Source of the DNA: an uncultured Selenomonadales bacterium
Lineage (GTDB): Bacteria > Bacillota > Negativicutes > Selenomonadales > Selenomonadaceae
Direction of reading: 5' to 3'
Length of the DNA stretch: 12,793 nucleotides
NCBI GenBank assembly: GCA_937915885.1
Contig: CALGGP010000156.1
Coordinates: forward strand, 1-12,793
Of the stretch, positions 1 through 6,787 are shown in pieces. The notes under the pieces are model-generated. The model had not been told where the DNA came from. It worked only from the letters and a program-made list of their open reading frames with translations, and made no database searches. Made by a program: the position numbers and the translations under genes. The stretch's first letter is position 1. Every line of letters starts with the position of its first letter.

Positions 1-94
1 GCCGAAAACTTGATTGACGATTGAAGAATCGGTCGACGTGCTGATTGCTCAAGGCTCCTCGACCGATTCTTCAATCGTCAATCAAGTTTTCGGC
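1..94. repeat. Perfect 36-bp inverted repeat at the window edge
   Basis: Bases 1-36 are the exact reverse complement of bases 59-94, separated by a 22-base loop. The right arm is ordinary deoD coding sequence. The left arm replaces upstream deoD sequence and puts a TGA stop in the deoD frame at 11-13. A perfect fold-back at the extreme end of a sequence is typical of a chimeric read or an amplification/assembly artefact, although a genuine hairpin end cannot be excluded. Confidence 0.9.
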
Positions 95-472
95 GGCGCA
101 GTGAATTTTTCATTGCTTGCGGATTTTGATTTGCTAAGGAAAGCCGTAAACGTGGCGGAGGATTTGAACTTGCCCGTTAAAGTCGGCAATGTCATTTGCA
201 CGGATTTATTTTACAACGACTACGACGACGTGAACGGTACCTTCGGCGACGGCAAGAATACTTTTAACGATAAACTTCGCCGTTACGGAATTTTGGCGGT
301 TGAAATGGAAAGTGCCGCACTTTATCTTCATGCTGCCGCCGCGCAAGTTCAAGCATTGGCAATTTTCACGGTCAGCGACGATTTGTTGAGGCAAGAACGC
401 TGCACACCCGAAGAGCGACAATCTTCCTTCAACGACATGATTAAAATCGCGCTCGAAACGGTGATTCAATGA
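35..472 (+). CDS. deoD: Purine nucleoside phosphorylase DeoD-type, 5'-truncated
   Basis: This is the C-terminal part, about 145 residues, of a hexameric DeoD-type purine nucleoside phosphorylase, which cleaves purine (deoxy)nucleosides with phosphate to give the free base and (deoxy)ribose-1-phosphate in cytosolic salvage. Family landmarks visible in order are a GSSTDSS segment matching the GACTDS region of E. coli DeoD, LADFDLLRKAV, the VEMESAALY nucleoside-binding segment, TVSDD (the aspartate of the TVSDH purine-binding motif) and FNDMIKIALE. The E. coli protein is 239 aa, so roughly 95 N-terminal residues are missing. The reading frame is blocked at 11-13 by the fold-back sequence, so the TTG at 14 is not a credible start. 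The stop overlaps the ybaK start (ATGA), which indicates one transcript. Confidence 0.88.
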   Translation, partial: DVLIAQGSSTDSSIVNQVFGGAVNFSLLADFDLLRKAVNVAEDLNLPVKVGNVICTDLFYNDYDDVNGTFGDGKNTFNDKLRRYGILAVEMESAALYLHAAAAQVQALAIFTVSDDLLRQERCTPEERQSSFNDMIKIALETVIQ

Positions 473-951
473 GCAAGAAACTTAAAAAAACCAACGCCGC
501 CCGGATTTTGGACGGGCTGGGCATTGACTACGAGATTAAAACTTACGAGGTTGACGAGACGGATTTATCTGCCGTGCACGTCGCCGAAGTTTCGGGATTG
601 AATATCGAAATGATTTTCAAAACGCTGGTGGCTCGCGGCGACAAGACGGGAATAATCATGGCGGTTATCGGCGGCGGCGACGAACTCGATTTAAAAGCAT
701 TGGCGAAGGCGAGCGGAAACAAATCCGTCGAGATGATTGCGCTTAAAGAACTTTTGCCTTTGACGGGCTATGTGCGCGGAGGTTGTTCGCCGCTCGGTGC
801 AAAAAAAAATTATCCCGTGTACTTAGACAGCCGCGCTTTGACTTTGGAAAAAATTTCTATCAGCGCGGGTCTTCGCGGGATGCAAATTATTTTATCGCCA
901 AAGGATTTAGTTAGAGCCGTGAACGCGACGACCGCTAAGCTTGTTTTCTAG
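469..951 (+). CDS. ybaK: Cys-tRNA(Pro)/Cys-tRNA(Cys) deacylase YbaK
   Basis: This is a single-domain trans-editing deacylase of the YbaK/EbsC type, 160 aa, the usual length. The family hydrolyses Cys mischarged onto tRNA-Pro by prolyl-tRNA synthetase. The MIFKTLV segment carries the conserved lysine (Lys51), and RGGCSPLG (residues 103-110) is the family's glycine-rich signature. The ATG overlaps the deoD stop by four bases, so its translation is probably coupled to deoD. Its 3' end overlaps the convergent DciA-like gene by 17 bases, and I see no terminator there. The identification is firm; the amino-acid specificity is inferred from the family. Confidence 0.92.
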   Translation: MSKKLKKTNAARILDGLGIDYEIKTYEVDETDLSAVHVAEVSGLNIEMIFKTLVARGDKTGIIMAVIGGGDELDLKALAKASGNKSVEMIALKELLPLTGYVRGGCSPLGAKKNYPVYLDSRALTLEKISISAGLRGMQIILSPKDLVRAVNATTAKLVF

Positions 952-1846
952 TCTTGAACTTCGGCTGTTCTGACAAGTTGAATTGCAAGTCGATTAGTGC
1001 ACGGCGGATAATTGCGGGCGTGAGTTTATCGGGCGGCAATCTTTTTTCTAACATGACCAATTTCAACACGTCAGCAGACTCTTCATCGCCGAAGCGGATA
1101 TGGCTCGCAAGATTTTGGATAAGCGACGTTCGCGCCGAGTCAATCGCATCGAGGGTACACTCCGAGCGCATATGCGGCATTTGTTTAAGCAAAAGCTTTT
1201 GTGCGTCCTGCGTCTTGAGCCATGGCGTGTCATAAAAAATATCGAACAGCTTTTTAACCATTGTCTTGCGCTCTTTTATGCGGCACACCTCACAAAACAT
1301 TTCGGCTGGCGGGCAAAGGGTATTGCACTTGGCGCATTTATGCCACTTGTTTGCAAAACGAAATTTCTGAGCTTTGGCTTGCGATAACAACGCATTTAAA
1401 ACGGTTGTGCGAAATTCAGCGTCGGAAAATTTTTCTGCCTGCTTTTCGCAACGTTTAATTTCTTCGTCCGTTAAAGTCACATCTTCAAGCTTGACGCTGG
1501 CTTCGTCGACCTGCGCGGGCTGATTTTTTTTTGGCGGCATGTCGTCGACTTGAAAACTTTTAGCGATTCGGATTTCCTTAACGAGCGGTTCTTCCTTCCC
1601 AAAATTTTCGTTAATCGCATCGATAATTTCTTCAGCAAGAAATTTCAGCTGGTCTTTGAAGGCGGAACTTTTCACGCTAACTAAAAGGGTATTGTGCTCA
1701 ATGCCGACGGGCTTAACCTGCGCGGCAATGCTTTCGTCGACAAGTTCGCTCCAATTATTAATTATTTCACTGCACAGAAAAGTTTTGTAAGTGGTCGCGC
1801 CGAACGAACGAATTTGTTCATGGAGCACTTGGTCAATCTCAATCAT
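935..1846 (-). CDS. DciA-like DUF721 protein with C-terminal zinc-knuckle region
   Basis: Residues 1-95 match the DUF721/DciA pattern: an N-terminal helix, a NNWSELVDESIAAQ segment, then the LLVSVKSSAFKDQLKFL strand-helix unit. DciA is the ancestral loader or partner of the replicative helicase DnaB. A charged linker (about 100-160) leads to a putative zinc site with Cys171, Cys174, Cys185 and Cys188 (two CxxC pairs, plus Cys178), then a helical tail to residue 303. Simple DUF721 proteins are much shorter (roughly 90-170 aa), so the C-terminal half is an extension. The ATG overlaps the recF TGA by four bases and has GGGGAG about eight bases upstream. Position after dnaN-recF supports a replication or repair role. 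DNA or protein binding by the zinc-knuckle is my inference. Confidence 0.75.
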   Translation of the reverse strand: MIEIDQVLHEQIRSFGATTYKTFLCSEIINNWSELVDESIAAQVKPVGIEHNTLLVSVKSSAFKDQLKFLAEEIIDAINENFGKEEPLVKEIRIAKSFQVDDMPPKKNQPAQVDEASVKLEDVTLTDEEIKRCEKQAEKFSDAEFRTTVLNALLSQAKAQKFRFANKWHKCAKCNTLCPPAEMFCEVCRIKERKTMVKKLFDIFYDTPWLKTQDAQKLLLKQMPHMRSECTLDAIDSARTSLIQNLASHIRFGDEESADVLKLVMLEKRLPPDKLTPAIIRRALIDLQFNLSEQPKFKTRKQA

Positions 1847-2934
1847 TCAATCAGCTCCCCTGCCTCCACTGAAAAAAATTTACCAAAACTTCGCGACGGA
1901 AAATAGGCGCGGTCAGTTGCCGTTATCAGCGTCTGAATTTTTTCGCGGCAAAGGAATTCGAGTAACATTTCGCGGCGATTAGCGTCCAATTCGCTCATCA
2001 CGTCATCGAGTAGGAGCAAAGGGTATTCGCCCGTTTCCGATTTTAAGAATTGCAACTCGGAAAGTTTCAAGGCAAGTGTCGCTGTCCTTAACTGTCCTTG
2101 CGAGCCGTAAAGTTTTAACTCTCGTCCGTTGACGAAGAATTTCAAATCGTCGCGATGTGGTCCTCTGCTTGTTAAACCGTTGCGCACGTCGTCTGCTCGT
2201 CGTGTTCGCAATAGCTTAAAAAAATTTTCTGCAAGGTTTTCTTCGGAATCAAGCCCGCGCATGTCATAGACAACTGATAAATTTTCATCATGCCCCGAAA
2301 TTTTTTGTTGTATAGAGTTTGCCAGGAAATTTAATTTATAAACCGAACTTAGACGTTTGCTTAAAATTTTTTCGGCGGCAAAAGCAAGTTGTTCGTCCCA
2401 AAGGTCAAGTTCGGTCGCATTTGAGGATTTGTCACGAATTTTTTTTAGCAAGATATTTCTCTGTTCGACGAGGCGATTATACTTTAGCAAATTCATAAAA
2501 TAAATCGGCGTAGCTTGCGAAATTTGCGCGTCCAAAAATTTTCTTCGTACTATCGGAGAACCCTTAAACATAAATAAATCTTCGGGCGAGAAAAATACCG
2601 ACGTAAATTTGCCGATTAGTTCACGGGGACGAATCGGATTGGCGTCAAGTAAAATTCTGCGCCGCCGCTCGGCAGAAATTTCTATCGCCAACTCATGAGA
2701 AACGCCCGCCTTGAAATATTTTATGCGGATAATCGCAGTGCCTTGACTCCAACGAATTAATTCCGATTCCTTGCCAGCCCGACTGCGCAGGAGCGACGCG
2801 AAATTAATCGCCTCAAGGATATTTGTCTTGCCCTGCGCATTACGTCCTATAAAAATATTTATCGCGGTGTAGGGTTGGAAATTTATTTTAGCAATGTTGC
2901 GCCAGTCTTCAAGATAAATTTCAGCGACATGCAT
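1843..2934 (-). CDS. recF: DNA replication and repair protein RecF
   Basis: This is an SMC-like ABC ATPase of 363 aa, normal for RecF, which with RecO and RecR helps load RecA at single-strand gaps. Walker A is GRNAQGKT at residues 30-37. The signature loop LYGSQGQ is near 275-281, and Walker B with the catalytic acidic pair is LLLLDDVMSELD near 306-317. A conserved TSRGPHRDD lies at 255-263. The start codon directly abuts the dnaN stop (TAAATG) and I see only a weak ribosome site, so coupling to dnaN translation is likely. The small S4-domain gene yaaA/rlbA, which commonly sits between dnaN and recF in Firmicutes, is absent. Confidence 0.96.
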   Translation of the reverse strand: MHVAEIYLEDWRNIAKINFQPYTAINIFIGRNAQGKTNILEAINFASLLRSRAGKESELIRWSQGTAIIRIKYFKAGVSHELAIEISAERRRRILLDANPIRPRELIGKFTSVFFSPEDLFMFKGSPIVRRKFLDAQISQATPIYFMNLLKYNRLVEQRNILLKKIRDKSSNATELDLWDEQLAFAAEKILSKRLSSVYKLNFLANSIQQKISGHDENLSVVYDMRGLDSEENLAENFFKLLRTRRADDVRNGLTSRGPHRDDLKFFVNGRELKLYGSQGQLRTATLALKLSELQFLKSETGEYPLLLLDDVMSELDANRREMLLEFLCREKIQTLITATDRAYFPSRSFGKFFSVEAGELIE

Positions 2935-4044
2935 TTAAGCTCTAACCGGCGTGGCAATGTAAATGTAGTTATCGTTATCTGGTTCAGTAAACGCGGCGGG
3001 GCTGTAACGGTCGTTAAGCTCAATATTAACCTGCTTAGCGTCGATAATCCGCATTACGTCGACTATGTAATTGACGTTGAAAGAAATCTCCAGCTCTTCG
3101 CCCGCAACTTGCGCCTCAACATTTCTAATCGCGTCGCCAATTTCTGGTGAGTTCGAGGAAATTTCAATGCCGTCGTTGTTGATGACAAATTTAACCGTGT
3201 TGTACTCCGTTTCCTTGGACATAAGCGAGACAAATTCGACCGCATTTTTAAATTCCAAGGTGTCAACCTTAACTTGAGTGGTGCTCGACGCGGGAATAAC
3301 TCTGTCGTAGGGAGGGAACGTGCCCTCGATAAGCCGCGAATTCACGAAGACATTATCAAATGTAAAAGTCAGATAGCGTGTCGAATAATTAATTGTGACG
3401 TAATTTTCCACGTCCTTAGGGTCAATCCTAAGCATAATCCCGCGCAAAGTCTCAGCCGGCACGACAAAGTTGCAATCGTTGTAAGCGTTCGCGAGCTGCT
3501 CGGAGGCTAAAGCTAAGCGATGAGTATTAGTGGCGACTAGTGAAATTTTATCGCCCTTAATCTCAAAACAACAGCCAGTAAACACAGGGCGCGTATCGTC
3601 TTTGGAAACGGCAAAAACAGTTCTGCGAATCAAATTCCTAAGCGCAGTCGTGCGAATCTTAAACGAGCTGTCAGTTTCGGGCGTTTTGACTTTTGGGAAA
3701 TCGCCCGCTGCCATAGTCAACAGTTGAACATTTGCGCCGCCCGATTCAATCGATAAAGTGTTATTGCTGTCCTCGTCAGAAAAAGTAATTGTATCGTCAG
3801 GCATGTTGCGCACAAATTCTTGAAAACGTTTGCCGCTTACGACGGTCTCGCCGGATACTTCGGTATTTACGGGAATGCGTGTGATAATCCCTGTAGAAAA
3901 ATTATTCGCTTGCAACTCAAGCATGGAGCCTTCCGCCTTGAGGTAAATGCCAGCTAAAATAGGCGTCATCGGTTTGACGGCAACTGCCTTTATCACAAAT
4001 TGCAGAGCCTCAGTTAAATCATTTTTGTAACAGCTAAATTTCAT
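2935..4044 (-). CDS. dnaN: DNA polymerase III sliding clamp, beta subunit
   Basis: This is the ring-shaped processivity clamp that tethers the replicative polymerase to DNA. It is 369 aa, the standard length for three repeated clamp domains. It begins MKFSCYKNDLTEALQ and has the family segments RNLIRRTVFAVSKDD and NTHRLALA in the middle, and ends with the usual C-terminal block around IYIATPVRA. The frame stays open upstream to 4233, but the ATG at 4044 is chosen because AAGGAGG lies seven bases before it and the family N-terminus starts there. It is the first gene of dnaN-recF-DUF721 and has a good promoter at 4072-4100. Confidence 0.97.
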   Translation of the reverse strand: MKFSCYKNDLTEALQFVIKAVAVKPMTPILAGIYLKAEGSMLELQANNFSTGIITRIPVNTEVSGETVVSGKRFQEFVRNMPDDTITFSDEDSNNTLSIESGGANVQLLTMAAGDFPKVKTPETDSSFKIRTTALRNLIRRTVFAVSKDDTRPVFTGCCFEIKGDKISLVATNTHRLALASEQLANAYNDCNFVVPAETLRGIMLRIDPKDVENYVTINYSTRYLTFTFDNVFVNSRLIEGTFPPYDRVIPASSTTQVKVDTLEFKNAVEFVSLMSKETEYNTVKFVINNDGIEISSNSPEIGDAIRNVEAQVAGEELEISFNVNYIVDVMRIIDAKQVNIELNDRYSPAAFTEPDNDNYIYIATPVRA

Positions 4045-4051
4045 TTTCCTG

Positions 4052-4058
4052 CCTCCTT
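4052..4058 (-). promoter_or_regulatory. Ribosome binding site of dnaN
   Basis: AAGGAGG on the minus strand, seven bases before the ATG at 4044. It fixes the dnaN start against the longer open frame. Confidence 0.9.
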
Positions 4059-4071
4059 TAATAGCCGCTGT

Positions 4072-4100
4072 ATTGTATATCATTTGAAAAGATTTGACAA
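4072..4100 (-). promoter_or_regulatory. Promoter of dnaN-recF-DUF721
   Basis: On the minus strand, -35 TTGTCA (4100-4095) and -10 TACAAT (4077-4072) are separated by 17 bases, a near-consensus sigma-70/SigA promoter. The -10 lies about 28 bases before the dnaN start. The -35 shares its bases with the -35 of the opposing promoter. Confidence 0.75.
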
Positions 4101-4121
4101 ACGATTTTAACGTATTAAAAT
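4094..4121 (+). promoter_or_regulatory. Promoter of the cytidylyltransferase operon
   Basis: -35 TTGACA (4094-4099), 16-base spacer, -10 TAAAAT (4116-4121). It faces the dnaN promoter and overlaps its -35 almost completely. The transcript would carry a leader of roughly 60 bases before the TTG start at 4187. Confidence 0.7.
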
Positions 4122-4171
4122 AAGCTTGCCTCCTTAGCAGATAGAAATGTATGAGCAAGCAAAAAATTTTT

Positions 4172-4178
4172 GAGGAGG
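4172..4178 (+). promoter_or_regulatory. Ribosome binding site selecting the TTG start at 4187
   Basis: GAGGAGG eight bases before the TTG at 4187. The in-frame ATG at 4151 has no such site, so the SD itself lies inside what would otherwise be read as coding sequence. Confidence 0.8.
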
Positions 4179-4186
4179 AATATATT

Positions 4187-4906
4187 TTGGGCACAACGGC
4201 AGTCATCATCGCGGCGGGCAAAGGACAGCGCACCCGTCAGGACATTCCGAAGCAATTCATCAACGTCAAAGACAAACCGATCCTCATCTACACGCTCGAG
4301 GCGTTTCAGAATCATCCCGAGGTCGAAAATATTGTGGTGGTGTGTCTCGACGGTTGGCAGGACATTCTCCGCGCCTACGCTCGTCAGTACAACATCGACA
4401 AGCTCAAAAAAATAGTCAACGGCGGGACGACCGTGCAAGAGTCTCTTCGCAACGGTGTGTTCTCGCTCGACGATCTCTGCGCCGAAGACGACGTTGTGAT
4501 CGTGCATGACGGGATTCGGCCGTTGGTTGAGGATTCGGTGTTGAGCGACGTGATAGCGACGTGTCGAAAGCACGGCAACGGAGTTACTTCGCTGCCGTAC
4601 AACGAGCAGATATTCAAGCGCAAGGACGATATCAGCACCGACGAATACATTCCGCGCGAGACGCTCCGTCGTGTGTCGACGCCTCAGGCGTATAAATTCG
4701 GGAAGTTGCGTTGGGCGTATCAGACGGCGTTTGAAAAAGAGATCGGCATTTACGGCTCGTCATACACGAACACGATGATGGTTGACTTGGGCGAGACGCT
4801 GTATTTTGCGGCGGGCTCGGAGCGCAACATCAAAATCACGACGGTTGAGGATATCGAGCTGTTCAAAGCGTTTTTGAGCCTCAAGCGCGATGCGTGGCTC
4901 AAGTGA
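4187..4906 (+). CDS. IspD/TarI-family CTP-dependent cytidylyltransferase
   Basis: The protein has 239 aa from the TTG start, the usual size for IspD/TarI enzymes, which transfer CMP from CTP to a sugar-alcohol phosphate (methylerythritol-4-P or ribitol-5-P). Visible motifs are the nucleotide loop AAGKGQRTRQDIPKQF (9-24, with the conserved Arg and the Lys of PKQ), VHDGIRPLV (107-114), STPQAYKF (164-171) and SERNIKITTVEDIELF (211-226). The TTG is preferred over the ATG at 4151 because of the GAGGAGG site and because family members start just before the AVIIAAGKG strand. An SDR follows nine bases downstream, then a HAD phosphatase. This context fits a CDP-activated polyol for surface glycan better than isoprenoid synthesis, but sequence alone does not settle the substrate. 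Confidence 0.82.
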   Translation: MGTTAVIIAAGKGQRTRQDIPKQFINVKDKPILIYTLEAFQNHPEVENIVVVCLDGWQDILRAYARQYNIDKLKKIVNGGTTVQESLRNGVFSLDDLCAEDDVVIVHDGIRPLVEDSVLSDVIATCRKHGNGVTSLPYNEQIFKRKDDISTDEYIPRETLRRVSTPQAYKFGKLRWAYQTAFEKEIGIYGSSYTNTMMVDLGETLYFAAGSERNIKITTVEDIELFKAFLSLKRDAWLK

Positions 4907-4915
4907 GGTGTGATG

Positions 4916-5965
4916 ATGTACATCGACAATCAACTTTACATCGACGACGTTGATCGATTGGCGGCGCTCGAGTTGCCGTGGTCGAAACTCGACGGGAAAA
5001 AAATTTTGTTGACGGGCGCGACGGGCATGATCGGCACAACGCTGGTCGACGTGCTGATGAAGAAAGGCAACGTAAAAATTTATGCGGCGGGTCGGAAGAT
5101 CAAATCGGCGGAGGAACGCTTCAAAAATTATTTTGGCGACAAAAATTTTGAGTTTCTGCCGTTGGACGTGAATGCGATCGATGTCGACGGACTGATTGAT
5201 CGCAAGCTCGGCGTCGACTATATTATTCATGCGGCGAGCAACACTCACCCCGTGCAATACGCGACCGATCCCGTCGGCTCGATTATGTCAAACATTCTCG
5301 GGACATATAATCTGCTCGAGTACGGGCGGCGGGCTTCGATCGAACGATTTGTGTTTGTGTCGAGCGTGGAGATTTACGGTCAGGCGCGCGGCGATGATTC
5401 CTTCGACGAAAAATATTGCGGTTACATCGACTGCAACACGATGCGGGCGGGATATCCCGAGGGTAAACGTGCGGGCGAGGCGCTCTGTCAAGCGTACATC
5501 TCGAAATATAAGATGGATATCGTGATCCCGCGTTTGAGTCGGTGCTACGGTCCGACGATGCGGCTTGACGATTCAAAAGCGATGTCGCAATTTCTGATGA
5601 ACGGCGTCCGTCGAGAGGATATCGTATTGAAGAGTGAGGGCTTGCCGCAATTCTCGTACTGCTACTCGTCTGATGCGGTCGGCGGACTGTTATACGCGTG
5701 GCTGATTGGAAAATGCGGCGAGGCGTATAACGTATCGGATTCGAGCGAAATTTTGTCGTTGAGGCAGATCGCGGAGTATATAGCGGGGCTGGCGGGCAAA
5801 AAAGTCGTGTTCGAGATTCCCGACGCGGTGCAATCGGCGGGCTACTCGAAAGTCGTCAAAGGCGTGATGCTCAACGACAAACTGAGAGCGCTCGGTTGGA
5901 CGCCGCATGACGATACGCGCTCGGGCGTGAAGAAGACGATAGAAATTCTGCGCGGGCTCGTGTGA
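4916..5965 (+). CDS. NAD(P)-dependent extended SDR (sugar epimerase/dehydratase type)
   Basis: A Rossmann-fold short-chain dehydrogenase of about 349 aa, close to nucleotide-sugar epimerases/4,6-dehydratases. The dinucleotide loop GATGMIG is at 34-40, the IIHAASNT segment near 103-110, the serine of VSSVEIYG at 149-150, and the catalytic YPEGK pair is Tyr180/Lys184. GTG at 4910 and ATGs at 4913 and 4916 are all in frame; 4916 gives the best spacing to GAGGTG, but the choice is uncertain. Residues 1-27, before the Rossmann strand, are a short family-untypical leader. It is co-transcribed with the cytidylyltransferase, and the two together suggest synthesis of an activated, modified sugar or polyol for a surface polymer. 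The substrate is unknown. Confidence 0.83.
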   Translation: MYIDNQLYIDDVDRLAALELPWSKLDGKKILLTGATGMIGTTLVDVLMKKGNVKIYAAGRKIKSAEERFKNYFGDKNFEFLPLDVNAIDVDGLIDRKLGVDYIIHAASNTHPVQYATDPVGSIMSNILGTYNLLEYGRRASIERFVFVSSVEIYGQARGDDSFDEKYCGYIDCNTMRAGYPEGKRAGEALCQAYISKYKMDIVIPRLSRCYGPTMRLDDSKAMSQFLMNGVRREDIVLKSEGLPQFSYCYSSDAVGGLLYAWLIGKCGEAYNVSDSSEILSLRQIAEYIAGLAGKKVVFEIPDAVQSAGYSKVVKGVMLNDKLRALGWTPHDDTRSGVKKTIEILRGLV

Positions 5966-5988
5966 GTTTTGAGCGCGAGGATAAAGAT

Positions 5989-6063
5989 GGCGCCGCCGAC
6001 GCTCCCACCCGTCGAGGTCGGCGCCCAACTTAGCCCGTGGTTCCCACCCGCGCCGACGGCGCC
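5989..6063. repeat. Interspersed GGCGCC repeat, copy A (75 bp)
   Basis: It begins GGCGCCGCCGACGC and ends GCGCCGACGGCGCC, which match as inverted repeats at 12 of 14 positions. It aligns end to end in the same orientation with copy B at 8944-9017: identical first 10 bases, an internal CGGCGCC box, and an identical TTCCCACCCGCG near the right end. Three palindromic GGCGCC boxes occur per copy. Confidence 0.72.
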
Positions 6064-6141
6064 TCTCGTTTCAAAACGCAGCGGGCTACGAAAGCGGACG
6101 TCAAGATTCCCGCTTCGCGTCGGCGGCGCTCGCCGGTTATT

Positions 6142-6159
6142 TTGAAAAAAGTTTTTCAA
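6142..6159. repeat. 18-bp AT-rich palindrome
   Basis: TTGAAAAA and TTTTTCAA are exact reverse complements around a two-base centre, about 40 bases before the HAD start. Such a tight palindrome is more like a protein-binding site than an RNA hairpin. It could also be chance in this tract-rich genome. Confidence 0.4.
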
Positions 6160-6199
6160 GGGCGGGTGGGGGCGGTGGGCGGCTCGAAAAATAATTGTG

Positions 6200-6787
6200 A
6201 TGAAAAAGTATGCGTTTGATCTCGACGGGACGGTGACGACGGTTGAGACGCTGCCGTTGCTCGCAAACGAATTGGGGCTGTCGACGGAAATAAATTTTTT
6301 GACGGCGCTCACTCTCAACGGCACGATCCCCTTCGATATTTCATTCCGATTGCGATACTCCATCTTGAAAGAAATTCCATCGGAGCGCATTGCGGAGATC
6401 ATGGCGACGGTGCCGCTCAATGTTGAGATCGAAAAATTTATTCGTGAGCATCGCTCGGAATGTGTGATCGTCACCGGCAATTTGGATCGATGGATCGAAC
6501 CGATCTCCGCGCGGATCGGTTGCGAAATTTACGCGTCGACGGTCGAGGACGGACGGTTGAATGTGCTCGACAAAGGCGCGGTGATCCGTCGATTAAAAAA
6601 AACCGTCGATCGAGTGATCGCGGTCGGCGAAAGTTTTAATGATGTGTCGATGATGGAGGCGGCGGACGTATCGATCGCCTTCGGCGGAGTGCATCGCCCG
6701 ATTGATGCCGCCGTTTCGACCGCCGATTACGTTGTGTTCGACGGCGCGACACTTTGTCGGCTGTTGAGTGCGTTAGCGGCGGAGTGA
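6200..6787 (+). CDS. HAD-superfamily phosphatase (SerB-like)
   Basis: A 195-aa haloacid-dehalogenase hydrolase with the four family motifs: motif I DLDGT (nucleophile Asp7, acid/base Asp9), motif II threonine in VTGN (Thr92), a motif III lysine in LDKGAVI (Lys125), and motif IV GESFNDVSMMEAAD (143-156) with the Mg-binding aspartates. The overall pattern resembles phosphoserine phosphatase and related type IB enzymes, though without the long cap expected for full-length SerB. GTG at 6197 is also in frame. No strong ribosome site is visible, only G-rich sequence. Following the cytidylyltransferase and SDR, it may remove a phosphate from a glycan-precursor intermediate; this is inference. The 3' end overlaps the convergent clc gene by 15 bases. 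Confidence 0.8.
   Translation: MKKYAFDLDGTVTTVETLPLLANELGLSTEINFLTALTLNGTIPFDISFRLRYSILKEIPSERIAEIMATVPLNVEIEKFIREHRSECVIVTGNLDRWIEPISARIGCEIYASTVEDGRLNVLDKGAVIRRLKKTVDRVIAVGESFNDVSMMEAADVSIAFGGVHRPIDAAVSTADYVVFDGATLCRLLSALAAE

Larger units (their letters stand above)
5966..6199. other. GC-rich intergenic region with repeats
   Basis: A 234-base gap inside an otherwise tight operon. It holds repeat copy A (5989-6063), a TAGCCCG...CGGGCTA inverted pair (6031-6037 and 6082-6088), a short AT palindrome (6142-6159) and a G-rich run (6160-6186). I see no credible gene; the arginine-rich open frame across it looks spurious. Confidence 0.7.

Noticed and set aside
4122..4136. TAAGGAGG on the minus strand upstream of the dnaN promoter
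   Set aside because: It looks like a ribosome site similar to that of dnaN, but no ATG/GTG/TTG follows at a usable distance.
4045..4186. Possible replication origin next to dnaN
   Set aside because: No DnaA-box-like TTATCCACA or AT-rich unwinding cluster was found; the space is filled by two promoters.
4045..4233. In-frame N-terminal extension of dnaN
   Set aside because: The frame is open, but the extension crosses the dnaN promoter and the opposing gene. The AAGGAGG site and family start point to 4044.
6037..6219. Arginine/lysine-rich 60-aa open frame
   Set aside because: It covers repeat copy A and the HAD start in another frame, has no ribosome site, and the composition reflects GC-rich repeat DNA.
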